Under the pieces are notes generated by a model. That model had not been told where the DNA came from, did no database searches, and saw only the letters and a program-made list of their open reading frames with translations. A stretch of DNA of 5,574 nt from an uncultured Eggerthella sp. (GTDB lineage Bacteria > Actinomycetota > Coriobacteriia > Coriobacteriales > Eggerthellaceae), in the NCBI GenBank assembly GCA_900544455.1, contig UQVJ01000104.1:1-5574 (forward strand), in the 5' to 3' direction. The position numbers were made by a program, and so were the translations under genes. Below, in pieces: positions 1-5,574 of the stretch; the first letter of the stretch is position 1; each line of letters starts with the position of its first letter.

Positions 1-27
1 GAGTTCAGACGTGTGCTCTTCCGATCT
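1..27 (+). other. Illumina TruSeq adapter remnant (artefact)
   Basis: The first 27 bases begin GAGTTCAGACGTG and end GCTCTTCCGATCT. They match the 3' part of the standard TruSeq read-2/index adapter. Read on the minus strand the segment is the familiar adapter read-through starting AGATCGGAAGAGC. The HrcA reading frame is protein-like up to this boundary and becomes meaningless inside it. This is untrimmed library sequence at a contig end, not genome, and any protein prediction crossing it is chimeric. Confidence 0.97.
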
Positions 28-938
28 AGACCACTGTGCTCGGATTCACCGAAACGGTTAGCAATAAGCGAAACGCCCGAAAGCGCCTCTGAATCATTTT
101 CGTGCCCAATGCGAACAACCGGTTCTTCGGAAGCAGCAGCATCATTGAACACACGAAGAAGCATCGTATCACCTTCGAGCTCTTCAAGAACAGGCATAAG
201 ACAGGAAGAATCGCTGAATTCAGGCTTGCCCAAAAGATGAGAAATGCCCAATGGGTGAGCTTTTATGGCATTCTGGTCTTTAAGACAAGCAAATATTTCA
301 GCCATTACGATCCTGACCAAATCATCCTTAATCCCGCTAGCACCAAGAGGCAATTCGCAGGATGTTGAAGAAAGGGAGGTGCCGACCAAAACGCTGTTCA
401 GCGTCTCTTGCGTTTTGCGAATATCTTCTTCTAAGTAGCTGCCAGGCAGGTCCATCTGTCTATCGAAAACCTGACCATCCTCGGTAACGATAACTATCAA
501 TAGACGTTGGGATGCCAGCAACACCAGATTAACCAAGCGAATGTTCACAGAAAGAATCCGCGGAGGCACAAGAAGAGCCATACAATCGGTAAAGCGAGCA
601 AGCGCTTGTGAAGTTCGATCCATCAAATCGTCTAAATCACTCGCGCTTTCGCGCACCTCGCGAGCGAGAGTGTCTTCCACGTCATCGGAATCGCCCTCAG
701 AAAGAAGCTCATCGACAAAAGCTCGATACCCAAAATCAGTGGGAATACGCCCCGCAGAAGTGTGCGGCTGAGCCAAATAACCCATTTCCTCAAGCAGCGA
801 GAGTTCATTGCGCACTGTCGCAGAGCTAATTCCCAAGTTATAGCGCTCAACCAATGTACGCGACCCGACAGGAAGCGCACGAGCAATGTACTCTTCGATG
901 AGCGCCCGAAGCACAATCTGGCGCCTATCTGATAGCAT
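28..938 (-). CDS. hrcA: Heat-inducible transcription repressor HrcA (3'-truncated by contig end)
   Basis: HrcA is a cytoplasmic, typically dimeric repressor that binds CIRCE operators in front of heat-shock chaperone operons (groE, dnaK/dnaJ, often hrcA itself). Its activity is tuned by GroEL. About 303 residues are present. Residues 1-75 form the N-terminal winged helix-turn-helix, with the recognition-helix stretch SSATVRNELSLLEEMGY (38-54) and the wing HTSAGRIPTDFGYRAF (59-74). The rest is the HrcA core domain, with the family-typical GTSLSSTSCELPLG (186-199) and GHENDSEALSGVSLIANRF (278-296). Family members are about 340-350 residues, so roughly 40-50 C-terminal residues, including the usual GVIGPTRMDY-like motif, are lost to the adapter junction rather than to mutation. 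The ATG at 938-936 is chosen because a strong AAGGAGG lies 6 nt upstream. A CIRCE element in the preceding gap supports autoregulation. In many Gram-positives dnaJ follows; here it would lie off the contig. Confidence 0.96.
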
Positions 939-944
939 CGCTTG

Positions 945-951
945 CCTCCTT
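945..951 (-). promoter_or_regulatory. Ribosome binding site of hrcA
   Basis: On the minus strand AAGGAGG (951 to 945) lies 6 nt before the ATG at 938. It is the strongest Shine-Dalgarno sequence among the minus-strand genes here and fixes the hrcA start. Confidence 0.85.
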
Positions 952-982
952 AGCAATGATTGTCCTCACCGACGTGAAAAGC

Positions 983-1012
983 ATTTTAGCAGCGAAGCCA
1001 CTAGAGTGCTAA
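983..1012 (-). promoter_or_regulatory. Candidate hrcA promoter overlapping CIRCE
   Basis: On the minus strand TTAGCA (1012 to 1007, 4/6 to TTGACA) and TAAAAT (988 to 983, 5/6 to TATAAT) are separated by 18 nt. This places a start site near 976 and a leader of roughly 40 nt before the ATG. The -35 hexamer is the first arm of CIRCE, and the -10 overlaps the end of the second arm. The hexamers are inferred by eye and the -35 is weak. The CIRCE position makes a promoter here likely. Confidence 0.5.
986..1012 (-). promoter_or_regulatory. CIRCE operator (HrcA binding site) upstream of hrcA
   Basis: The CIRCE consensus is TTAGCACTC-N9-GAGTGCTAA. Read on the minus strand, this site has a perfect first arm TTAGCACTC (1012 to 1004), a spacer of exactly 9 nt (1003 to 995), and a second arm CGCTGCTAA (994 to 986). 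The second arm matches the outer six bases (TGCTAA) and differs in the inner three. Overall 15 of 18 arm positions match, with canonical spacing. It ends 47 nt before the hrcA ATG and overlaps the predicted promoter, so bound HrcA would block RNA polymerase. This is the classic autoregulatory arrangement. Binding itself is inferred from sequence and context. Confidence 0.92.
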
Positions 1013-1024
1013 CAACAACCCAAA

Positions 1025-1071
1025 GATACGCCATTCCCACACGCTAAGCATGAGAAAGCGACCTGCGTATC
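1025..1071 (-). repeat. Imperfect inverted repeat just downstream of hemW
   Basis: A 7-bp inverted repeat, GATACGC (1025-1031) and GCGTATC (1065-1071), encloses a nested 4-bp repeat CGCT (1042-1045) / AGCG (1057-1060). The arms sit 8 nt after the hemW stop. The hemW transcript could fold it into a bulged hairpin, but on that strand the arm is followed by TTTGGGTTG rather than a U-tract, and the internal loops are large. It might be a weak 3'-end structure or chance. I do not call it an intrinsic terminator. Confidence 0.25.
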
Positions 1072-1078
1072 CCAACCG

Positions 1079-2188
1079 TTACGGAGCAAGGTCAAATAGC
1101 CTTCCGTATAAGCGGTTGCCAAACAGCCACCCTTTTTCGGTTGGAATCCATCGCGAACCGCAATGCGAAACCAAACCATCGGATTCAAGTTCGCGAAAAG
1201 CAAGGGGCGCATCGGGAAGAAGAAGCGTGGCATCTTCAAGCATCGAGTCGGAAATACCCCGGCTCATACGCATACCCAACATCAAATCTTCAGCTGCCAT
1301 TTCAAAAGGGTCAAGAGACTCCACCACCAAGCCATCCTTAACCCGTTCTCGTTCAAGAACATTTTGGCGCATCGAAACTGCGCCCTCCCCAAGTCCGAGA
1401 TATGGTTTCCCGGTCCAGTAAGCAGTATTGTGACGAGACTCAAAACCATCAAATGCATAGCTGGCAACCTCATACCTGTGCATGCCAGCATCACCCAATA
1501 CCTCAGAGGCAACCTGCATAAGATCAGCCCCCAGATCCTCATCGACCAGAACAGTCCCTTGCTCGACGCGCTGGTAGAGCGGAGTTCCCTCCTCAATCAT
1601 AAGGGGATATACGCTCACGTGCTTAACGCCGAGTTCAAGAGCTGATTGCAAATCCCTTCGGAATCCTTCTTCTGTCTGACCAGGCAAGCCGCACATGAGG
1701 TCGATGCTAACATTATCGAACCTGATTTGAGCAAGCTCTACAGCCCGCTTCGCCTGATCGGATGAATGGATACGGCCCAAAAACGAAAGGAGACCGTCAT
1801 CGAAACTCTGAACGCCTATGGATATGCGAGTTGCACCCAAGGCAAACATATCCTTCACCATCGATTCATTGAGACTGTCGGGGTTGGCCTCGATCGTGCA
1901 TTCGACCTCAGGTGTGAGATGCATAGACAGCGATAGCGTGTACAGTAACGCAGAAAGACGTTTATTCCCTAAATAAGTTGGCGTCCCACCGCCAAAATAC
2001 ACTGTCTCGATAGCCCCAAGCTGCTCAAAGCGCGATGCGCTACGTATGGCAGCAATCATCCCTTCAACGTAGTTGTCAAGCTGAGGACTATCAGAAGCAA
2101 CGGCGCACGTCGAGAAATCGCAGTAAGCACATCTGCGTTTGCAAAAAGGAACATGCACATAGAGAGCTCGGTACGGATCCCAATCCAT
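1079..2188 (-). CDS. hemW: Radical SAM heme chaperone HemW (HemN-like)
   Basis: HemW belongs to the HemN-like radical SAM family. Characterised members bind heme and deliver it to respiratory enzymes; many databases still label it oxygen-independent coproporphyrinogen III oxidase. The 369-residue length is normal. The [4Fe-4S] motif CKRRCAYCDF lies at residues 16-25 (Cys16, Cys20, Cys23). The residue two past the last cysteine is Phe rather than the extra Cys of true HemN, which favours HemW. Other family marks are YFGGGTPTYL (64-73), TIEANPDS (98-105), ISIGVQSFDD (122-131), IDLMCGLPGQT (162-172), RYEVASYA (238-245) and HNTAYWTGKPYLGLGEGA (253-270), followed by the C-terminal HemW domain. The frame is open farther upstream to about 2317, inside dusB. 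I place the start at ATG 2188 because family members begin about ten residues before YVHVPFC. Only 5 nt separate it from the dusB stop, and the SD is weak (GGG within the dusB end), so translational coupling is likely. Confidence 0.95.
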   Translation of the reverse strand: MDWDPYRALYVHVPFCKRRCAYCDFSTCAVASDSPQLDNYVEGMIAAIRSASRFEQLGAIETVYFGGGTPTYLGNKRLSALLYTLSLSMHLTPEVECTIEANPDSLNESMVKDMFALGATRISIGVQSFDDGLLSFLGRIHSSDQAKRAVELAQIRFDNVSIDLMCGLPGQTEEGFRRDLQSALELGVKHVSVYPLMIEEGTPLYQRVEQGTVLVDEDLGADLMQVASEVLGDAGMHRYEVASYAFDGFESRHNTAYWTGKPYLGLGEGAVSMRQNVLERERVKDGLVVESLDPFEMAAEDLMLGMRMSRGISDSMLEDATLLLPDAPLAFRELESDGLVSHCGSRWIPTEKGWLFGNRLYGRLFDLAP

Positions 2189-2193
2189 TGCCG

Positions 2194-3168
2194 CTACCCA
2201 TCTATTTCTGTATGGCGACGAGCCTCTTCGAAAATAAACGCAAAGTCTTCGTATGTCACTGCGTCGTTGATCTGCCTGCGAACTGCAGCAGCGTCTTTCA
2301 TCCCCGCCACATACCACATGGCATGCTTGCGCATGCGCACAATATTCTTGCCAGAGCGTTCAGACAACAGCTTTGCATGGCGGGTTGCAAGGGCCATTTT
2401 TTCAGCAGGCGTAGGTCCAGCATAGCCAGAGCCGCCAGCCAGCTTCGAGGCAATATCACGAAAAACCCAGGGGTTTCCCTGGGCGCCCCGCCCTACCATA
2501 ACAGCGTCACAGCCGGTCATTTCAAAAAGAGCTATAGCGGTATCGCCATCTACTACATCCCCATTTCCGACAACGGGAATAGATACCAACTGCTTAACAC
2601 GGGCGATAACGTCCCAATCTGCTCTGCCACGATAGAACTGCTGGGCATAGCGACCATGCACTGCGATAGCAGCTGCACCCGATTCTTCTGCCATTCGCGC
2701 AAATTCAACAGCGGTTTCATTGCCCTCCTCGTATCCACGACGGAACTTAACAGTAAGAGGACAACTGATAGCATTTGAAACAGAAGTGATAATGCGCGAA
2801 GCAAGCAAGGGATCGCGCATCAAGGCGGACCCATCACCTTTACCGGCAATTTTTCGAGCAGGACAACCCATATTAATGTCAATGGCAAACAAACGGCTTC
2901 CGAGGGAATCCTGCACCCATTTCGCTTGCTCGGCCATTGTCTCCGGCTCATGTCCGAAAAGCTGAACCGAAACCTTATCTTCGTTTGGAGCCAGATCGAG
3001 CAGATGAGCTGTCTTTTCATTGGCGTAGCTCAACGCTTTAGCTGAGACCATTTCTGTGTAGGTAAGCTGAGCGCCTTGTTCAATACACAGCTGACGAAAC
3101 ACCTCATCGCCAACACCAGCCATAGGCGCAAGAATCACCCTGCGATCGGTAAATAAGTTTCCTGACAT
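2194..3168 (-). CDS. dusB: tRNA-dihydrouridine synthase (DusB family)
   Basis: This FMN-dependent enzyme uses NAD(P)H to reduce specific uridines to dihydrouridine in the D-loop of tRNAs, in the cytoplasm. The 324 residues form a TIM barrel followed by a helical tRNA-binding domain. Visible marks are the N-terminal flavin motif LAPMAGV (13-19), the signature DINMGCPARKI (97-107) with catalytic Cys102, the FMN-site Lys141 in LTVKFRRG, His171 in AVHGR, the phosphate-binding GNGDV (201-205) and VGRGAQGNPW (225-234), and the C-terminal RMRKHAMWYVAG (278-289). No key residue is missing. The frame extends upstream to 3261, but ATG 3168 fits the family (MSGNLFTDRRVILAPMAG) and has AAGGG 5 nt ahead. 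That SD partly overlaps the stop codon of the preceding small gene, 8 nt away, suggesting coupling. It is DusB-like in wording; which tRNA position it modifies cannot be read from sequence alone. Confidence 0.95.
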   Translation of the reverse strand: MSGNLFTDRRVILAPMAGVGDEVFRQLCIEQGAQLTYTEMVSAKALSYANEKTAHLLDLAPNEDKVSVQLFGHEPETMAEQAKWVQDSLGSRLFAIDINMGCPARKIAGKGDGSALMRDPLLASRIITSVSNAISCPLTVKFRRGYEEGNETAVEFARMAEESGAAAIAVHGRYAQQFYRGRADWDVIARVKQLVSIPVVGNGDVVDGDTAIALFEMTGCDAVMVGRGAQGNPWVFRDIASKLAGGSGYAGPTPAEKMALATRHAKLLSERSGKNIVRMRKHAMWYVAGMKDAAAVRRQINDAVTYEDFAFIFEEARRHTEIDG

Positions 3169-3176
3169 ACCAGCCC

Positions 3177-3398
3177 TTACGCAGAAGCAATCGACACAAA
3201 TTGGATGAAGGCAAACGCCAAAATTGCGATGAATACGAGAACGATAAGCAAACAGCCGCAACCAAGCGCAGCTTTAGTGCCGCCAGACATACGCGCTTGC
3301 TCGCGATCGCGAGCCGCTTTTTTCTCGTCGAATGGATCATTCAGCCAATCATATTCTTCTTCCTTGCGACCAAAAGCCACGACATCACCCCTATTCAT
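3177..3398 (-). CDS. Small single-pass membrane protein of unknown function
   Basis: I do not recognise this 73-residue protein. It has a charged N-terminal half including EEEYDWLNDPFDEKKAARD (13-31) and a Gly/Ser hinge near SGG (38-40). One strongly hydrophobic segment (about 44-70) begins with GCGCLLIVLVFIAILAF and almost reaches the C-terminus. There is no signal-peptide cleavage pattern, so a membrane anchor with the acidic part in the cytoplasm is likely. The ATG at 3398 overlaps the end of lepA by 8 bp, with AAGG only 3 nt upstream. A GTG at 3380 (67 residues, starting MAFGRKEEEYDW) has a better-placed AGGGG 7 nt upstream and leaves a 10-bp gap, so it may be the true start. Its place inside the lepA-dusB unit, with near-zero spacing on both sides, supports a real, co-transcribed gene. 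Function, and any link to ribosome or membrane biology, is unknown. Confidence 0.8.
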   Translation of the reverse strand: MNRGDVVAFGRKEEEYDWLNDPFDEKKAARDREQARMSGGTKAALGCGCLLIVLVFIAILAFAFIQFVSIASA

Positions 3399-5196
3399 CA
3401 ACCTTGAGGATGGCCATGAACGCTTCTTGGGGAACCTCGACGTTGCCGATGTTCTTCATGCGCTTCTTGCCCTTCTTCTGTTTTTCGAGCAACTTGCGCT
3501 TACGGGAAATGTCGCCACCGTAGCACTTAGCCAAAACATCCTTACGCATTGCGCGAACGGTTTGACGAGAAAGAACACGAGACCCCACAGCTGCCTGAAT
3601 AGGCACCTCAAACATTTGGCGCGGAATAATTTCCTTGAGCTTTTCCGTAAGAATGCGACCACGATCGTAAGCCTTGTCGGCATGGACGATAAATGAAAGA
3701 GCGTCGATGGGCTTCCCGGAAAGAAGGATATCGAGCTTGACCAATTTAGAGGGCTTATAAGTGTCGAAATCGTAATCGAGGGAGGCATAGCCTTTGGTAC
3801 GACTCTTAAGCTGGTCGAAATAGTCCATGATGAGCTCAGACAGGGGCATTTCCCATAACATCTCAACCGTATTGGTGTTCAAATAATTCATAGTTTTAAA
3901 CTCGCCACGGCGAGCAACGGTAAGCTCCATTACCGCACCAACATAATCAGGCGGAATAAGGATCTTCGACTTCAAATAAGGCTCTTCGATATGGTCAATC
4001 TCACTTGCATCTGGCATATCCTGAGGTGAATGCAGCGAAAGCATCTCGCCATCCGTTTTGAAAACATGGTACTCAACCGAGGGTGCCGTAGCCAAAAGAT
4101 CGAGCCCAAATTCACGCTCCAAGCGCTCCTTCACAACCTCCATATGGAGCAATCCCAAAAAACCTACACGAAAGCCAAAACCGAGTGCATGGCTGTTTTC
4201 AGCTTCATACACGAGAGCGGGGTCATTCAAGGAGAGCTTTGCCAGCGCATCCTTCAGCTCTTCGTACTGGTCGGCCTCTATAGGGAACAGGCCGGTATAA
4301 ACCATAGGCTTAACATCGCGATAACCAGGAAGGGGCTCCTCGCAACCACCATTAACCAACGTGACCGTGTCGCCAACCTTCACCTTAGACGGATCCTTCA
4401 AACCCGTCACCAAATAGCCAACTTCGCCCACGCCAAGTTCATCACATGGGATTTCGGTAGGACGACGAACACCAACCTCTTCTACCAAGGCATGTGTCTC
4501 GGTAGCCATCATGCGAATGTTCTGCCCCTTTTTCATGGAGCCATCGATGATGCGAACCAAAGCCACGACACCACGATATGCATCGAAATACGAGTCGAAG
4601 ATCAAAGCGGAAAGAGGCGCATCAGGATCACCTACGGGATGCGGAACGTTATACACGATCGACTCAAGCAAATCGTGTACGCCTACTCCCGTTTTTCCGC
4701 TGGCCAACACTGCATCGTCTGCAGGGATAGCAAGGCCATCTTCGATTTCCGCACGAACACGCTCAGGTTCTGCGGCGGGAAGATCAATCTTGTTGATAAG
4801 AGGAACAATTTCCAAGTTCGCATTCATGGCCATCATGGCATTTGCGACTGTTTGAGCCTCGATACCCTGGGTAGCATCCACGACAAGTACCGCGCCCTCG
4901 CAAGCAGCGAGGGAACGAGAGACTTCATACGTGAAGTCAACATGACCTGGGGTGTCGATAAGATTGAAATGATAGAGCTGCCCATCATCAGCTCGATAAT
5001 CGACACGAACCGCCTGGCTTTTGATGGTAATACCGCGTTCGCGCTCGATGTCCATCGAATCGAGCACCTGTTCCTTCATGTCGCGCTTTGAAACCGTCTC
5101 GGTCATTTCGAGAATGCGGTCAGAAAGCGTAGATTTGCCATGATCAATATGGGCAATAATGGAAAAATTTCGAATAAAGCGCGGATCGAGTGCCAT
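3391..5196 (-). CDS. lepA: Elongation factor 4 (LepA), ribosome-associated GTPase
   Basis: LepA/EF4 is a translational GTPase related to EF-G. It acts on the ribosome and is linked to back-translocation, stress translation and 30S biogenesis. The 601-residue length is typical. The G-domain motifs are in order: G1 AHIDHGKST (15-23), G2 RGITI (54-58), G3 DTPGH (81-85), G4 NKID (135-138) and G5 SGKTG (166-170). Then come the EF-G-like domains II and III (VKPMVYTGLFP, LGFGFRVGFLGLLHMEVV) and domain V. The LepA-specific C-terminal domain ends in the basic stretch K557-N585 with YGGDISRKRKLL and closes with EVPQEAFMAILKVDE, so the protein is complete. Start ATG 5196 gives the expected N-terminus (PRFIRNFSIIAHIDHGKST) and has AGGA 4 nt upstream. 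It is the first gene of the leftward cluster and diverges from rpsT. I found no convincing -35/-10 pair for it. Confidence 0.98.
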   Translation of the reverse strand: MALDPRFIRNFSIIAHIDHGKSTLSDRILEMTETVSKRDMKEQVLDSMDIERERGITIKSQAVRVDYRADDGQLYHFNLIDTPGHVDFTYEVSRSLAACEGAVLVVDATQGIEAQTVANAMMAMNANLEIVPLINKIDLPAAEPERVRAEIEDGLAIPADDAVLASGKTGVGVHDLLESIVYNVPHPVGDPDAPLSALIFDSYFDAYRGVVALVRIIDGSMKKGQNIRMMATETHALVEEVGVRRPTEIPCDELGVGEVGYLVTGLKDPSKVKVGDTVTLVNGGCEEPLPGYRDVKPMVYTGLFPIEADQYEELKDALAKLSLNDPALVYEAENSHALGFGFRVGFLGLLHMEVVKERLEREFGLDLLATAPSVEYHVFKTDGEMLSLHSPQDMPDASEIDHIEEPYLKSKILIPPDYVGAVMELTVARRGEFKTMNYLNTNTVEMLWEMPLSELIMDYFDQLKSRTKGYASLDYDFDTYKPSKLVKLDILLSGKPIDALSFIVHADKAYDRGRILTEKLKEIIPRQMFEVPIQAAVGSRVLSRQTVRAMRKDVLAKCYGGDISRKRKLLEKQKKGKKRMKNIGNVEVPQEAFMAILKVDE

Positions 5197-5249
5197 AGTT
5201 TCCTAACAAACGTGCGCATAAAGCGCCTGTAAACACGTAAAATAGCAAG

Positions 5250-5315
5250 TGCCGTGAATGTCGGCATTGCAATGATTCTACCCTACCTGTTGCATTGCGG
5301 GGCTTTCTTCGCAAT
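5250..5315. repeat. Cluster of short palindromes and ATTGC/GCAAT repeats
   Basis: TGCCG (5250-5254) and CGGCA (5262-5266) form a 5-bp inverted repeat with a 7-nt loop. It overlaps the perfect 10-bp palindrome CATTGCAATG (5265-5274). GCATTGC recurs at 5292-5298, where ATTGCG (5294-5299) pairs with CGCAAT (5310-5315) across 10 nt. All lie between the two divergent start regions. They could be operator half-sites or small RNA hairpins. Each repeat is short enough that chance is possible. Confidence 0.35.
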
Positions 5316-5333
5316 AATAAAGCAACTGTTATC

Positions 5334-5362
5334 TGGGCATGATTTATAACTTGTGGTAAGAT
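5334..5362 (+). promoter_or_regulatory. Candidate rpsT promoter (extended -10)
   Basis: TGGGCA (5334-5339, 4/6 to TTGACA) and TAAGAT (5357-5362, 4/6 to TATAAT) are separated by 17 nt. A TGG directly before the -10 makes an extended -10 (TGN). It would start transcription near 5369 and give a leader of about 40 nt. An alternative -10, TATAAC (5345-5350), has no matching -35. Predicted by eye only. Confidence 0.45.
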
Positions 5363-5396
5363 CCTAGAGTTTTCGTCTACAGAAAAATATTTATAC

Positions 5397-5401
5397 GGAG
5401 G
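5397..5401 (+). promoter_or_regulatory. Ribosome binding site of rpsT
   Basis: GGAGG lies 7 nt before a GTG codon at 5409. It decides the non-ATG start, because no ATG in the same frame precedes the conserved ANIKSQKKR beginning of bS20. Confidence 0.85.
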
Positions 5402-5408
5402 ATAAAAC

Positions 5409-5574
5409 GTGGCGAACATTAAAAGTCAGAAAAAGCGAATCATCACCAACGAAAAGGCACGTATGCGTAATCGCGCCGTTCGTTCTGAGCTTAAGACCGC
5501 CATCCGCGTTGTCCGTGAGGCCGTAGAGGCCAAGGACGGTGCTACGGCTTATGCGGCAGCTCTTAAGGCTTGCC
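5409..5574 (+). CDS. rpsT: 30S ribosomal protein bS20 (partial, runs off window)
   Basis: bS20 binds 16S rRNA early in 30S subunit assembly. The visible 55 residues start MANIKSQKKRIITNEKARMR and continue as the basic, helical N-terminal two thirds of a protein usually about 85-90 residues long. The reading frame is open to the window edge at 5574, so the 3' end is simply outside the window. Translation starts at GTG with a strong GGAGG 7 nt upstream. Escherichia coli rpsT also uses a non-AUG start (UUG), which there matters for autogenous repression by S20; whether that applies here is only a possibility. The gene diverges from lepA, an arrangement I recall from Actinomycetota. Confidence 0.95.
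   Translation, partial: MANIKSQKKRIITNEKARMRNRAVRSELKTAIRVVREAVEAKDGATAYAAALKAC

Larger units (their letters stand above)
5197..5408. other. Divergent intergenic region between lepA and rpsT
   Basis: These 212 bp carry the start signals of both divergent genes. I see no convincing gene inside. An open frame crossing it on the minus strand (5144-5419) has no family resemblance and overlaps the lepA start. The lepA side (5197-5280) offers only a lone TAGAAT (5280 to 5275 on the minus strand) as a -10 candidate with no matching -35, so the lepA promoter is unresolved. The rpsT side has a plausible promoter and a strong ribosome binding site. No terminator is expected here because no gene ends in it, and none is seen. 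Confidence 0.7.

Noticed and set aside
1021..1078. Intrinsic terminator after hemW
   Set aside because: The possible hairpin has large internal loops and is followed on the minus strand by TTTGGGTTG, not a U-tract.
1163..1645. Plus-strand open frame of 160 codons inside hemW
   Set aside because: It is antisense to conserved hemW coding sequence, with no motif or start signal.
2035..2778. Open frame of 247 codons on the plus strand across hemW and dusB
   Set aside because: It is antisense to two clearly conserved enzymes, crosses their boundary, and its composition (scattered Cys, His and Ser) looks like a reverse-strand shadow.
4686..4700. LepA G5 motif reads SGKTG instead of the common SAKTG
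   Set aside because: Ala/Gly at this position is a mild substitution, and I believe both forms occur among LepA proteins. The rest of the G domain is intact, so no functional change is implied.
4030..5091. Long open frame of 353 codons on the plus strand, antisense to lepA
   Set aside because: It lies entirely within a complete lepA on the opposite strand. It has no recognisable domain and no convincing ribosome binding site, so it is a codon-bias shadow.
5370..5386. TTTTC/GAAAA inverted repeat in the rpsT leader as an autoregulatory hairpin
   Set aside because: Five mostly A-T pairs with a 7-nt loop is too weak to support a regulatory structure without comparative evidence.
5144..5419. Minus-strand open frame of 91 codons across the lepA-rpsT gap
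   Set aside because: It overlaps the lepA start in another frame and the rpsT ribosome binding site, and shows no family resemblance or SD.
1..5574. Novel defence, mobile or RNA system
   Set aside because: Every reading frame of substance is a conserved housekeeping gene or one small membrane protein. No transposase, integrase, CRISPR repeat, tRNA, attachment site or reverse transcriptase is visible.

Overview
This window looks like an ordinary stretch of bacterial housekeeping chromosome of moderate GC (about half, judged by eye). It reads as one leftward gene cluster, lepA > small membrane protein > dusB > hemW > (CIRCE) > hrcA, with rpsT diverging to the right at the far end. HrcA with a CIRCE operator, a lepA-hemW-hrcA order and an rpsT gene divergent from lepA all point to a Gram-positive bacterium. 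The protein wording and the dusB insertion suggest Actinomycetota, probably class Coriobacteriia (Eggerthellaceae-like). That placement is inference from recall, not from a search.

Layout. Positions 1-27 are not biological: they match the Illumina TruSeq adapter, so the contig begins at an untrimmed library end. Positions 28-938 (minus) hold hrcA, cut off before its C-terminus by the adapter junction. The 140-bp gap 939-1078 carries a strong hrcA ribosome binding site, a clear CIRCE operator (15 of 18 arm positions) overlapping a plausible promoter, and an imperfect inverted repeat just after hemW. Then come hemW (1079-2188), dusB (2194-3168), a 73-residue (or 67-residue) single-pass membrane protein of unknown function (3177-3398) and lepA (3391-5196), all on the minus strand with gaps of 8 bp or less or short overlaps. 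The 212-bp gap 5197-5408 separates lepA from rpsT. It contains several short palindromes and a candidate rpsT promoter. rpsT starts with GTG at 5409 and runs off the window.

How the genes fit together. lepA (EF4, ribosome-associated GTPase), dusB (tRNA dihydrouridine synthase) and rpsT (ribosomal protein bS20) all serve translation. hemW (radical-SAM heme chaperone) and hrcA (heat-shock repressor) are frequent chromosomal neighbours of lepA. The tight spacing from lepA to hemW suggests one transcript with translational coupling. hrcA probably has its own promoter, repressed by its own product through CIRCE, with possible readthrough from hemW.

I see no mobile element, CRISPR array, RNA gene, toxin-antitoxin pair or new defence system. 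The items most worth a second look are the adapter junction that truncates hrcA, the uncharacterised small membrane protein between lepA and dusB, the asymmetric CIRCE, and the palindrome cluster between lepA and rpsT.
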